A stretch of 64,000 nucleotides of DNA, taken from NCBI GenBank assembly GCA_960531495.1, contig OY482849.1, positions 27,568,352 through 27,632,351 of the forward strand. Reading direction: 5' to 3'. This stretch comes from Zeus faber. Lineage: Eukaryota > Chordata > Actinopteri > Zeiformes > Zeidae. A program made the position numbers and the translations under genes. Position 1 is the stretch's first letter, and every line of letters starts with the position of its first letter. Under the pieces are notes generated by a model, which saw only the letters and a program-made list of their open reading frames with translations, was not told the DNA's origin and did not search any database. Shown in pieces: positions 22,905 to 34,274 of this stretch.

Positions 22905-23253
22905 CCACTTGACTTAACTGACCTGATCGACATAGACCTTCTGTGTTTTGCTCACCTTGGTCTGCACATACCTGAGGATCCTGTTTGCCGCCCGGGCCCT
23001 GTACCCGGAAAAGATGTCTGCCTAGAGAGGCAGGAACACCATCCCGCTGCATGGCGTGCAGCAGGCCATGTGCGTGCTCTCCTACGTCTTGCCCAGTGTG
23101 GAGGTTTTCCTGCACCTCATCTTCTCCGGGCGAATACTGGAGATCAGATTCGTCAACTACCTGATCATCAACATCCTGCCGCGCTTTCTGAGCCCCATCA
23201 TCTACAGTGTCCGTGACAGGCAGTTCAGGAAGTCCTTGCGTAGGAACTTGTGA
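22905..23253 (+). pseudogene. Odorant receptor 131-2-like pseudogene, TM5-TM7 part
   Basis: The clean part (23056-23253) reads QQAMCVLSYVLPSVEVFLHL, then FVNYLIINILPRFLSPIIYS and VRDRQFRKSLRRNL with a natural stop. This is TM6 end, TM7 with the receptor hallmark PRFLSPIIY, and the C-terminal tail. Upstream, TM5 and the AKA...KARNT loop can be traced through at least two frame changes (22905-23055). TM1-TM4 are absent. It lies 1.15 kb 3' of the intact gene in the same orientation, as in a tandem array. Confidence 0.85.
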
Positions 23254-23274
23254 GCAAGTGTTGTTTCAAATCAC

Positions 23275-23490
23275 ACAAGATCTCTGGGGCTGGGGGGTCT
23301 TCTGTGGCTGCAGGGCAGGGTGCTCAGGGTTTTCCTGCTGTCATGGAGTGACTATACGGCTGCGGGACTCAGGGGTGGCTGGGGGGGCTTTTCTGCTTGG
23401 AGGCTTCATGATATAATACCAACCTTATATACCAGAACTAATCTGGACAAGCCCCGTGTACTCACCGGTGAACACATCACACACATCACA
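23275..23490 (-). repeat. GC-rich hairpin repeat, right arm
   Basis: It matches 11880-12000: gcttttctgcttggaggctt, then ataataccaaccttatatac and cagaactaatctgg, and cactcaccggtgaacacatc in reverse sense. It starts about 20 bases after the receptor pseudogene stop. Confidence 0.65.
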
Positions 23491-23510
23491 TGCACATGCA
23501 CACGCACTCA

Positions 23511-23587
<77 letters not shown>
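23511..23587. repeat. (CA)n microsatellite
   Basis: About 38 CA units. Confidence 0.98.
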
Positions 23588-23589
<2 letters not shown>

Positions 23590-23650
23590 ATGTATGAAAG
23601 TATGTATATGTATGTGACGAATAAACCCCTTGAATCTGAATCTTGAATCA
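23588..23650 (+). mobile_element. 3' end scrap of the Rex1/CR1-like LINE
   Basis: The text gtatgtatatgtatgtgacg and aataaaccccttgaatctga is the 3' terminus seen at 14117-14170 and 38085-38140, in the opposite orientation. It is truncated to ~60 bases. Confidence 0.75.
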
Positions 23651-23654
23651 GGAG

Positions 23655-25510
23655 ATAGGGATATGTACAGTTGTAAATCATCTACATAATTATGGTAATT
23701 TATTTTGTGTTTCTTTACAATATGTGCAAGTGGAAGCCTATAGAGGTTAAACAATAATGGTCCCAGAATCGAACCTTGGGCCACTCCACATGCATCCACC
23801 TTGTTTGACACAAAATCTCCAATGGACACAAAGGACACCTGTCCTGAAGAAAGGTTTTGAACCAATTTAGAACCGGGCCAGATAGGCCGACCCATTTTTG
23901 TAATCTCCCTAATAAAATCTGATGGTCAACAGTGTCAGAAGAACAGATCATTTTTTGGCATCAGTGTTTATGTGTAGATCGTGTGTGCCGTTTCTGTGCT
24001 ATGGTGAGGTCAAAACCCAGATTGATAGGTGTCTAAAAGGCTGTTTGAGGTTAGATAGTTGTTAAGCTAAAGGTAAACTGTTTTTCAAGTATTTTACTGA
24101 GGAACGGCAGGTTGGAAATAGGCATGTACTGTAGTTGGCAATAACTGTTGCATCGCGATTGCTCTTCTTCAGGAGTGGTTTAATGACAGCTGTTTTAAAT
24201 GCTACAGGAAATATACCTGATTGAAGAGAGCCATTTAAAATTACTAATACCTCATGTGCTAGGCAGTTAAAAATAGTTTTAAAAAATGTGGTAGGGAGGG
24301 GGTCCAGGCAGCAGATGGAGGACCTGAGCTGACCAACAATATTGTCCAGTCTTTTTATGTCTAAGGGGACGACATGAGACATGGCAGCAGTCATATTACT
24401 GGAGGGCTGAAGGGTAGGTTCATTTCTATATTGTATCGATTGAGTCGATCCTTGTAAATTTCATGCTGAACCTGAAGATTTCTTCTTCCACCATTTTCGT
24501 TCTGCCTGGTGACACTCTCTCTTAAGCTGCCTGATAACGGCTCCATTTCTCCAGGGGGCTTTTAGTTTTAGTTTTAACAATCTTAGGTGCAATCTTATCA
24601 ATAATTTTTGTATTTTGGAGTTGAAGTTGTTCACAAGATCCTCAGTTGATGATGAACAGCGGTAACTCATTTACAATTCTCTTAAAGATTTCAATGGTTA
24701 TTATTGTTAATATGTCTTTTAATTGTTCGGGTACCCCTCTGTTGCACAGGAAGAGCAGACATGACAAAGAAAATGCAACAGTGATCTGAGATAGCAACAT
24801 CCATGACAAAGGTTACAGTGATATTTAATCCTTTTGATATGACTAAGTCCAGAGTATGCCCCTTATTGTGGGTGGGTCCAGAAACATGCTGAGTGAGGTC
24901 AAATACCTCCAATAGGCTAATGAAGTGTTGAGCATCTGGGTGTGCTTGATTGTCAACATGAATATTAAAATCACCTAAGATAATTACACAATCATAATCA
25001 GTGGAGACCTTGGACAGTAGCTCAGAAAACTCATCAAGAAAGCCACATTTAGATTGTGGTGGCCAATAGACAGCAATGATTAAAATTGGGCACTGCAGTT
25101 TATAGATATAGGAAGGTGTTCAAAAGACGTGAATTCTCAGAGGAGGATTTCCAAGCAGGTATAGATATCAGAGAAGACAGCAGCTATTCCATCGCCTCTT
25201 GGATGAACTTGAAATTAGGAGGTGCTGTCTCAATGAGTGCGACTGTGCCATTTCTATACAGCCAGGTCTCAGTTAGTAGAGCAAAATCCAGGTTCTGAGT
25301 ACTTATAAGCTCATTAACTAAAAAGGACTTGTTCATTCCTGACCTGACGTTTATCAGAGACATTTTTATTGTTCTGGTTGCATGGCTTTGCGGGGTACTG
25401 AGAGTTTGATTCTGAACCGCGAGTAGATTGTTTAGATTTCTGTATGTTACAGGGAAGTTACGTAATTTCAGTCTATTGTTTAAGTACAGGAATTTCTAGA
25501 GCAGAGTGAC
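23655..25510 (-). mobile_element. L2-type LINE, 3'-truncated, minus strand
   Basis: Read on the minus strand: endonuclease pieces FALLTETWL, VIILGDFNIHVD, GHTLDLVISKGLNI and AISDHCCIFF (25360-24700), then a linker (AERKWWKKK). The reverse transcriptase follows with [55 protein letters not shown] and [15 protein letters not shown], ending in [10 protein letters not shown]. The element stops just past the catalytic YxDD, while the copy at 7740 starts there. Several frame changes separate the pieces. Confidence 0.85.
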
Positions 25511-25814
25511 AGTCATTACTGTCAGCGTGGATCAGACTCACCAAACATCAGCAGTGAACAGAAGATTTCAGCGTAAGTTCCATGTTCAAGGGAAGGATGC
25601 TTTGGTAATAAATAGACAATTTACAGAAATTACAATGTGCTGTTTTATTTTAAAGTTAAAAGTCACAAATTGAAGAAGTGCTATAACAGAAAAAAAATCA
25701 TAAAGTAATACTTTTTTTTTAAGATGGGTGATATTTTAGAGATTTATTAAGAACCAAACCCATTTGTCCTTAATAACTTTTCATATACTTTTCACATGTT
25801 ACATGTTCCCCCCA

Positions 25815-28716
25815 GGAATCGCCACCTTACCGCGGTGGAGGGGTTTGTGTGTCCCTGTGACCCTGGGAGCTGTGTTGTCGAGGGCATTAGCCCCTGGTAG
25901 GGTCTCCCAAGGCAGAGTGGTCCCAGGCAAGGGACCAGACAAAGAGCGATTCAAAGGACCCTAATGCAATGACAATCAAGGCAACATGGTACCTCGCCTG
26001 GAATAGGGAAACCGGGGCCCCCTCCTGGAGCCAGACCTGGGGGAGCTCGCCGGCGAGCGTCTGGTGGCCGGGTCTTGACCCATGGGGCTCGGCCAGGCAC
26101 AGCCCAAAAAAATACCATGGAGCCACCACCCTGTGGACCCACCACCTGCAGGGATAGGCGTTGGGGCCGGGTGCAATGTCAGCCGGGTGGCAGGCAAAGG
26201 CGGGGGCCCAGGCCTGCTGATCCTCGGCATCATAGACTAGTTCTAGGGACGTGGAATGTCACCTCCCTGGCGGAAAAGGAGCCAGAGCTGGTGCAGGAGG
26301 TGGAGCGGTACCAACTAGATATAGTTGGGCTCACCTCTACGCACAGCACTGGCTCTGGAACCAAAATTCTGGAGAGGGGCTGGACTCTCCTTTTTCAGAG
26401 TTGCCCAGGGTGAGAGGCGCCGATGGGTGTGGGGATACTCACAAGCCCCCAGCTGAGTGCCGCTATGTTGGAGTTCTCCCCAGTGAACAAGAGGGTAGCC
26501 TCTATGCGACTACAAGTTGCTAAGAGGAAAGCTCTGATTGTTGTGTGTGCTTATGCAGCGAACACCAGTTCAGAGTATTCGGCCTTCTTGGAGTCTCTGG
26601 GTGGCGTCCTGGAAGGGGCTCCGCCTAGGGACTCTATAGTTCTACTGGGAGACTTCAACGCTCACGGGGGCAACGATGGAGAAACCTGGAGGGGAGTGAC
26701 TGGGAGGAATGGCCTGCCTGATTTGAATTTGAGTGGTGCTTTGTTATTGGACTTCTGTGCTAGTCATGGATTGGCCATAACGAACACCATGTTCGAGCAT
26801 AGGGTGGCTCATAAGTGTACGTGGTATCAGACCACCTTAGGTCAAAGATCGATGATCAACTTTGTGGTCGTGTCATTATGCGGCCATATGTCTTGGGTGA
26901 AGAGAGGAGCAGAGCTGTCAACGGATCACCACCTGGTGGTGAGTTGGATCAGATAGCGGGGGAAGCTGCCAGACAGACCTGGTCAACCCAAACGTGGAGT
27001 GAGGTTGAACTGGCAACGCCTGGTGGATGCCCCTGTACGCGAGGTCTTCAACTGCCACCTCCAGAAGAATTTTTCACGCATCCCGGGCAAGGTTGGGGAC
27101 ATGGAATCCGAGTGGGTCATGTTCAAAACCTCCATTGCAGAGGCAGCTGCTAGAAGCTGTGGTCGGAAGGTAGTCGGTGCCTGTCGTGGCGGTAACCCAA
27201 GAACCCGTTGGTGGACAACAGCAGTGAAGAAAACCCTCAAGCTGAAGAAGAAGGCCTTTCGGGCTTGGCTGGCCCAGGGGTCTCCTGAAGTAGCAGACAG
27301 GTACCGGCAGGCTAGAAGGGCTGTGGCTCTGGTGGTCACTAAAGCAAAAACCCAGGTGTGGGAGGAGTTTGGGGATGCTACAGAGAAGGACTTCTCTGTA
27401 GCAGTTCTGGCAAACTGTGCGGCGACTCAGAAAGGGAAAGCAGGCCTTGGCTCAGGCTGTGTTCAGCCAGAGAGGAGAACCGCTGACCCAGACTGGGGAT
27501 ATTGTCGGGCGGGGGAAAGAGCACTTTGAGGAACTCCTGAAGCCGATCAATACGTCCTCAGGGGAAGAGGCAGTGTCTGAAGACTTGGGGGAAGTCTCGT
27601 TAATATGCCTGTTAGAGGTCGCTGAGGCAGTCAAAAAGCTCCTCGTGGCAAAGCGCTGGGGGTGGACGAGATTTGCCCTGAGATGCTGAAGGCTCTGGAC
27701 ATTGTTGGGCTGTCTTGGCTGACACGGCTCTTCAGTGTCGCGTGGGTGTCAGTTACAGTACCTGTGGAGTGGCAGACCGGGGTGGTGGTTCCCATTTTTA
27801 AAAAGGGGGACTGGAGGGTGTGCTCCAATTATAGGGGTATCACATTGCTCAGCTTACCCAGGAAAGTTTACTCCAGGGTGCTGGAAAGGAGGCTCCGGCT
27901 GATTGCCAATTGCATCTCTGCTTTTTTGCAGATGATGTGGTTTTGTTGGCTTCATCAGACCGTGACCTCCAGCAGGCACTGGGGCGATTTGCAGCCAAGT
28001 GTGAAGCGGTTGGGATGAGAGTCAGCACCTCCAAGTTTGAGGCCATAGATCTCTGCTGGAAAACGGTGGATTGCTCCCTCCGGGTTGGGAGTGAGTTGCT
28101 GCCCCAAGTGAAGGAGTTCAAGTATCTCGGGATCTTGTTCATGAGTGAGGGGAAAATGGAGTGTGAGATGGACAGGCGGATAGGTGCGGCGTCAGCAGTG
28201 ATGCGGGTGTTGTACCGGACCGTTGTGGTGAAGAGTGAGCGGAGCCGAAAGGCAAGCCCTCAATTAACCAGTCCATCTATGTCCCAACCCTCACCTATGG
28301 TCATGAGCTTTGGGTAGTGACCGAAAGAACGAGATCACGAATACAAGCGGCCGATATGAGTTTCTCTGTATGGTGGCTGGGCTCAGCCTTAGAGATAGGG
28401 TGAGGAGCTCGGACATCTGGAGGGAGCTCGGAGTAGAGCCGCTGCTCCTTCGCGTCGAAAGGAGCCAGTTGAGGTGGTTGGGGCATCTGATCAAAAATCT
28501 TTGGAGGTTTTCCAGGCACGTCCAACTGGTAGGAGACCACGGGGTAGACCCAGAACGTGCTGGAGGGATTATATATCCCAGCTGACCTGGGAACACCTCG
28601 GGGTCCCCCAGGAGGAACTGGAAAACGTTGCTGGGGAGAAGCGGGCCTGGAGCTCCTTGCTCAGCCTGCTGCCACTGCGACCCGGCCCCAGATAAGCGGA
28701 GGAAAATGGATGGATG
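25815..28716 (+). mobile_element. Rex3-like RTE LINE, nearly full length, defective
   Basis: The 5' region (ccgcggtggaggggtttgtg) is followed by an endonuclease from ~26245 ([74 protein letters not shown]). A linker follows (CGRKVVGACRGGNPRTRWWT), then the reverse transcriptase (DEICPEMLKALDIVGLSWLT, NYRGITLLSLPRKVYSRVLE). At ~27905 it skips ~400 bases of palm domain to the half-preserved FADDVVLLASS. The C-terminal part ends LRWLGHLI and RPRTCWRDYISQLTWEHLG. The 3' end is aatggatggatg, the GATG tail known for Rex3. Several frameshifts. Confidence 0.87.
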
Positions 28717-29513
28717 TTACATGTTTACACATAACTGACAGTTTGTATGAACCGAACATGATTGGTAGTGAAAACTTTTACGACCCACCTCTTTTATCCG
28801 ATTGGCTAAGCAACAATAAGGTGACATTGACGAGCGCGGCACGAGAGAGGAAAGCGGTGGTGCGACATAGAGGAACACAGAGGATTTCAAGCCGCGTGCC
28901 CCAACCATAATGTTTGGTGAAGTGCATTTGGCGGATATTTCAATCGGCAGCTTGGTCATGGCACCGAAGTGAGGCATCAAAATCTGCGTCGCAATTCTGT
29001 CCGTTAGATACCGATCATATAGTAACCGGTGCAATAGTGGTACCGGGCAGCTCTACGATGAAATAGGATTTTACCGATTTTAAATAGTAAAAAAAAGAAA
29101 TAAAATTCACTATGTGGCTGTCAATGTTGATATTGTTGACGCTCAGAGAGCCTCAGCTCTCCATCTCTCTCTATCTAACTGTCTCACACACACACACACC
29201 AATTCTCGCTCCATCCTAGTCTTTCACATGATATACGATAAAACAACAAAAAAAACGTCAACATATGTGCAAGTCGCCCTGGTGCTGCTTGTTATAAAAT
29301 GTAGTAACACTGTCTCTAAAAATGGTCACAATATGCGACTAAATGGTCGCAATCTGGAGCCTTGCATAAATAACATGAGTGTACACCTCACTAAGATGGC
29401 GGCTACCAAGGACCAAAAACGTAAAAACTGTTTATATAGCAACATATTCATTTTTAATTGCCATGTGATGGACATGATCTGAGCCTTTTAAGATATATTA
29501 GAAGGATCCAGAC
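28717..29513. other. Unassigned DNA
   Basis: No gene seen. A GC-richer piece at 28780-28920 (attggctaagcaac, gagcgcggcacgagagagg) could be promoter-like, but nothing is downstream on the plus strand. An open frame at 29114-29482 has no recognisable content. Confidence 0.35.
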
Positions 29514-29718
29514 CTGCTCTGCTCAGCTGGACTCTGGGTCTTAGGATGGAAGCCAGCCCTCTGTACAGCCTCCGGATCGCCTGCTCCGAGCGCCTCCGTC
29601 TGCTCTCCCAGTCCACCACAGACCGTTCAAACTCTCTGAAAATGTCTCCTCCTGCTGCTATCACCTTGTCATTCAGCGCGTTTCTCACTTCTTCTCCCCC
29701 CTTCACCTTATCACACAA
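29514..29718 (-). pseudogene. Isolated leader exon of a teleost C2H2 zinc finger gene
   Basis: On the minus strand the frame reads CDKVKGGEEVRNALNDKVIA, then GDIFREFERSVVDWESRRRR and ILRPRVQLSRA, ending GCAG|gtctgg. This aligns with gene B exon 1 (VEEILGLFEKTISEYEEKVS, then RSPRVVLHRA, GCAG|gtctgg), including the same phase-1 donor. The module is the short coiled-coil start of many fish finger proteins. No ATG is visible in frame where expected (the codon in its place is TTG), and no acidic or finger exon follows within the window. It is probably stranded or decayed. Confidence 0.6.
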
Positions 29719-29879
29719 GTATAGAAGCTCTCCTACTGCAACAGATTTCGCTCTGGAACAAAATAAGTTAACAGCTTGAGCTGGAGCTGGAGTGTTTTTT
29801 GGCGGTTGGCAGAGCAGCTTAGAGGTGAATTACCGCTATTAACTGGCCTGGAGCGGAACTGGAGATCATGCAAGAAACA

Positions 29880-30190
29880 AATTAAAATTAAATTAAATTA
29901 AATTAAATTAAATTAAATTAAAAATGCAATGAAACAAAATATAATAAAATAAAACAAAATAAATTAAAATAAATTAAATAAATAATAATAAAAAAAAATA
30001 AATAAATAAATACAAATAACACAAAATAAAACAAAATGAAACAAAATTTAAAAAAATGAAATAAAATAAAATAATTCAAATAAATCGAAATAAAATAAAA
30101 CAAATAAAATGAAATAAAATAAATTAAATTAATTTTCACAAAATAAATAACCATAAAATGAAATCAAATCAAATCAAATAAAAAAATAAA
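29880..30190. repeat. A-rich low-complexity tract ((aaatt)n, aaataaa and similar)
   Basis: About 300 bases of AAATT, AAATA and AAACA units; the minus-strand open frame of Phe/Tyr/Leu is an artefact. Confidence 0.95.
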
Positions 30191-30252
30191 AAACCATCTG
30201 GACCATTTTATTTAAATCAATTTATTTAAAAAACGTAAGAATGGCACAGTGT

Positions 30253-30344
30253 CTAACCCTAGTAACCCTAACCCTAACCCTAACCCTAACCCTCACCCTC
30301 ACCCTCACCCTCACCCTAACCCTAACCCTAACCCTAACCCTAAC
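30253..30344. repeat. Interstitial telomere repeat, (CCCTAA)n
   Basis: The C-rich strand of the vertebrate telomere, interrupted in the middle by four copies of the variant CCCTCA. It lies between the A-rich tract and a SINE. Confidence 0.93.
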
Positions 30345-30357
30345 GCCACAATGAAAA

Positions 30358-30545
30358 ATGGGGGATGGTAGCTCAGGCGGTAGAGCTGGTCGTCTAGCAA
30401 CTTGAAGGTTGCTGGTTAGATCCCAGGCTCCTCCTGCTAGCATGCTGTAGTGCCTGCACACTTAACCCCTAATTGCTCCTGATAGTGTCCACCAGTGTTT
30501 GAATTATTGTAAGTTGCTTTGGATAAAAGCGTCTGCTAAATGTAA
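30358..30545 (+). mobile_element. tRNA-derived SINE, copy 1
   Basis: The head tggtagctcaggcggtagag (A box) and ggttgctggttagatcccag (B box with one change) are tRNA-like. The tail taagttgctttggataaaag cgtctgctaaatg is shared with copies at 42430 and 52316. Confidence 0.85.
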
Positions 30546-31049
30546 GTTCCTGGTGTTTTTCCTTCCTTAGTGATTTCTCTTCATATTTTATTTCCTAAAC
30601 TGAAGCAGATGTTCCATGTTCCATGTTCCACTGTTTCTGCCCAGTGACAGTAGCAGCGTTTCCCTTTTGGGTGCTTGTCTATTTTATATCATGTGTTGTT
30701 GAAACCTGTGTAACCTGTTCTCACACCACCGATGACATTCCCTTCCCTTGGTTCCCAGCACCAACATGTGTTTGTATTTCGTCGGCCGCAACAAGACTCT
30801 TATATATTCCCTTCTCTATCCACTGCAGGGTCAATAACACTGCCAACAGCTCTGTCGTATATAGTGACGGACGCTCTGATGCTTTACTTCATATCTGTCT
30901 CACTCCCTGGATATATAGTGCTGCGCCTGCACACCCTGCATCAGGACCTTTCGAGCGTCCGTCAATACATTCACTGAGTGTCATCACAATAGTTGTGGAG
31001 CATCTTGCTCGGTTGTGTCCTTCAGTTGCTACTGCATGTTGAGGTCTTC
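30546..31049. other. Unassigned DNA upstream of gene A
   Basis: Two overlapping open frames (30623-31042, 30732-30977) have no match I know. A splice-acceptor-like ctatccactgcag occurs at ~30816. This may be 5' flank or a lost element. Confidence 0.35.
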
Positions 31050-31127
31050 GTCGACGCTGCGCATGCGTAGTCCACCACCGCTTCGTCTAAACTGCGCATG
31101 CCCTACAGTGGAACGTTATGATCTAAG
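31050..31127 (+). promoter_or_regulatory. Putative promoter and 5' non-coding exon of gene A
   Basis: Two NRF1-type motifs (ctgcgcatgcgtag and actgcgcatgccc) stand ~35 bases apart in a CpG-rich stretch. They are followed by a good donor, AAG|gtaaag at 31128. NRF1 pairs are typical of TATA-less housekeeping promoters. The distance to the first coding exon (34254) is ~3.1 kb. Role inferred. Confidence 0.5.
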
Positions 31128-31196
31128 GTAAAGTGACTTTATGGTGTTTAGTTGAGTGTTCCAGTCCCCAGCTGTGACTACGCAGAGGCTTGGCAT

Positions 31197-31310
31197 TATC
31201 CCCGTGTTGGCATTTGCCTGGTGTTGGCATATGCCTGGTGTTGGCATATGCCTGGTGTTGGCATTCGCCGAGTGTTGGCATTAGCCTTGCGTTAGCATTA
31301 GCTTGACACG
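31197..31310. repeat. Minisatellite, ~17-18 base unit (gtgttggcatatgcctg)
   Basis: Six units, increasingly diverged toward the 3' side, just inside the presumed first intron of gene A. Confidence 0.85.
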
Positions 31311-32199
31311 GTTCGTTCTGACATTGTAAATGGAAGTGATTGTGGAGCTTCCACCGAACGTCCACTGTGTGTGTTAATTAGTATTTACACCGCAGACGAT
31401 TCAGGGTATCAGCTGCTCCTCTGCCTTTTACTTTCCTTCTTTATTCCTCCAGCTGCGTTGGACATAAACGGGCCTTAACGAAGGAACAATACATTCACGT
31501 TAAACTAGACCGCTGCGTTCCCTAGCAACTAAAACAAATTACTTTGTGTATTTTATATTGTCATTGTTCGGATTATTATTGTTTCTCTTCTCCTTGGCAC
31601 TTTGTGGGCTAAAAGTGTCTGGAACAAAACAACCGCTGCAGATAGGGACACGGTTGAGGTGTCGTTAGAATCGGTAGGTTGCCGACATCACCTGGTTCAA
31701 GTTTCACCCAAATCGATCTACATTCGGAGCAGGAATTAGTGAATAACTAAATTTGACCAGAACTAGCTGAACATTTAAACATCACCGGCTTGCCAACATT
31801 CTAAAACTTCCGGTCCGGTTGTGGAGCGACATTGTGGAGTAAGAAGCTTTGTGACATCATCATCCAATTTGTTGTAAATGTGCAGGTTGTGGTTCTGAAC
31901 GTCCATTCGTGTTGTGCGTGCTTTACAGTCCATCGCTCTGTAGTGGTTAGAGTTAACAAACTGTGTGTGTGTGTGTTTGTGTTTATGTACCGTCTGACCT
32001 GGTTGACTTCTGCGGGCTGTTAGATTGATATTTCATCCCTTTGGTCTTTCTGTAAATTAAGACATTCTATTCGGATCTAACCCTGTGTTAGATACGGCGT
32101 TCTGTTCCTCCTTACTTTGCGGGATCCGAGGAAGTTGTAAGATACAAAATATGCAAGTCCATGATGAGTTTCATGTTCTGAGAACGAATCGGAAAAATA
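31311..32199. other. Presumed intron of gene A, no features
   Basis: Only a short (GT)n at 31962-31976 stands out. Confidence 0.4.
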
Positions 32200-32500
32200 G
32201 GATCCTGAAAATTGTAAATAATCACGCAGCGCGTCAACCACTTTATGGTTTCATGGAATCGTAACCCATTGGAAAACTTGCACAAGAAAAAAAATATTAC
32301 TCCACAAAAAGTTGTCACCACATCGAGTCCACCCGACTGTGGGAATGAGCGATGCGTTTTATGTACTAGGACCGTGTCAGAAAACTAGCACCCTGGAAAT
32401 TGTAATTACTGTCAGAAAGACGTCAACACTTAATAGATTTCATAGAACTGTAACCCATCGGAAAATGTAATCCGCAGAAAGGTGTCGCCACTAAAATTAC
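32200..32500. repeat. Degenerate direct duplication
   Basis: 32203-32275 (cctgaaaattgtaa, cgtcaac, tttcatggaatcgtaaccca and ttggaaaa) recurs at 32391-32467 (cctggaaattgtaa, cgtcaac, tttcatagaactgtaaccca and tcggaaaa). The two copies are ~190 bases apart and ~75% alike by eye. Confidence 0.65.
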
Positions 32501-32937
32501 GTGACTAGGTCATTGTTGCCCCATACGACATCAAAGTCACCTGGCCATCACTGTGGCTGCAGCTCAATTTCCTTAGACAACACGTGGAGTTATAACAATG
32601 ACAAGGTTTGGATTATAAGCAAAAATAGATGGTGGTTCTTCAGAAACTTCATGTACATGCAGCTTCATTCAGCTAAATGTAGCGGCCTTAAATTGAAAAT
32701 GGAGAAGGAGAAGTAGTGAAGTGCTTCCATAATAAGACATTTCTAATTAATGTTAATGTGAAATAAATGTTGTCTGTATGACATGACAGGCAGTTCATCT
32801 ATTTCACTGAGTTCTGTTGTAGATTTTAGGCGCAAGAAGTGCAATTAACCTTTTCTAAAAAACTAAAAAGGCTGCAATCAGAGAAAAGGGGATTGGAGTG
32901 GAGGTTCTGCTCCATGTGAGTCCCTGGCCTTCTCCCC

Positions 32938-34005
32938 CGTTACTACTGCACTACTACTACTACTATACTACTCCTACTACTACTACACTACCACTACATT
33001 ACTACTACTACTCTACCACTACTACATTACTACCACACTACTACTGTACTCATACTACTACTGCACAACTACAGTACATTACTACCACACCACTATTGCA
33101 TTACTACTACACTACTACTATATTACTGCTACCATATTACGACTGCACAACTACAGTACACTACTACACCATTTACTACTACACTACTACTACATCATGA
33201 CCGTATGTATATGTATGTGACAAATAATCTCTTGAACTTGAACTACTACATTACTACTACACCACTACTACATTATTACAAAACTACTAAATTACTACTA
33301 CATTTCTACTACACTACTACTACTGCACAACTACAGTACACTACTACACCACTCCTACATTACTACAAAACTACTAAATTACTACATTTCTACTACACTA
33401 CTACTACTGCACAATTACAGTACACTACTACACAATTAATACATTACTACTACACTACTTCTACTGCACTACTACTACTACTACACTACTAATACTGCAC
33501 AACTACAGTACACTGCTACTACACCACTACTGCATTACTACTACACTACTACTACACCATGACCATATGTATATGTATGTGACCAATCTCTTGAACTTGA
33601 ACTACTACATCACTACTACACCACTACTACATTACTACAAAACTACTCTGTTACTACTACCTTCTACTATACTACTACTACTACTGCACAACTACACCAC
33701 TACTATGTTACTACTACACCACTACTTCTACTGCACTAGTACTACTACGACTACACTACTAATACTGCACAACTACAGTACACTACTTCTACACCACTAC
33801 TCCATTACTACTACACTACTTCTACACCAGTACTCCATTACTTCTACATTACTACTGCACAACTACAGTACCCTTACTGCTACACTTCTACACTACTACT
33901 ACGTCACTAATACACTACTACATTACTTCTACTGCACTACTACAACAATACCACTGCACTACTACTGCTCTACTACTACTCTACTACTACCTTACTACTA
34001 CAGTT
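32938..34005. repeat. (ACT)n trinucleotide satellite with two trapped LINE tails
   Basis: Over 1 kb of irregular ACT/CTA units with interspersed variants (tgcacaactacagtacacta). Two ~45-base LINE 3' ends (gtatgtatatgtatgtgac, then ctcttgaacttgaa) sit at ~33202 and ~33566 in identical context. A unit of ~360 bases was therefore duplicated after the LINE piece arrived. The Tyr/Thr/Leu open frames are artefacts. Confidence 0.92.
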
Positions 34006-34274
34006 ATCTTAATCCTCCAGTAAAACTCCTAATTGTTATACTGTTACTCTACTCCTTAACTCCTCCATAGTCCTAATCATTCTACTTTCATTTGGGTGTT
34101 TGCGAGTCCCTTCCAGAAAAAAAACACATTTGATACGCTTCCCTAAATGATGTAGAAGTAAAAATAAATCAAGTTGTGAAGTTTCGATGCTTTTTGGTAT
34201 TTTACTCCTGTGTCACATTTTGTGCTTGATGGTTGAACTGTGTTTACTTGCAGGACAGCATTACTGATACTGAC

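Noticed and set aside
30623-31042. 139-codon open frame upstream of gene A
   Set aside because: Hydrophobic text without any known domain, overlapped by another frame of equal quality.
31123-31365. Minus-strand open frame with NANARLMPTLGECQ repeats
   Set aside because: Translation of the 17-18 base minisatellite.
33205-34070. Long Tyr/Thr/Leu-rich open frames
   Set aside because: They are translations of the ACT trinucleotide array and its variants, open because the repeat lacks stops.
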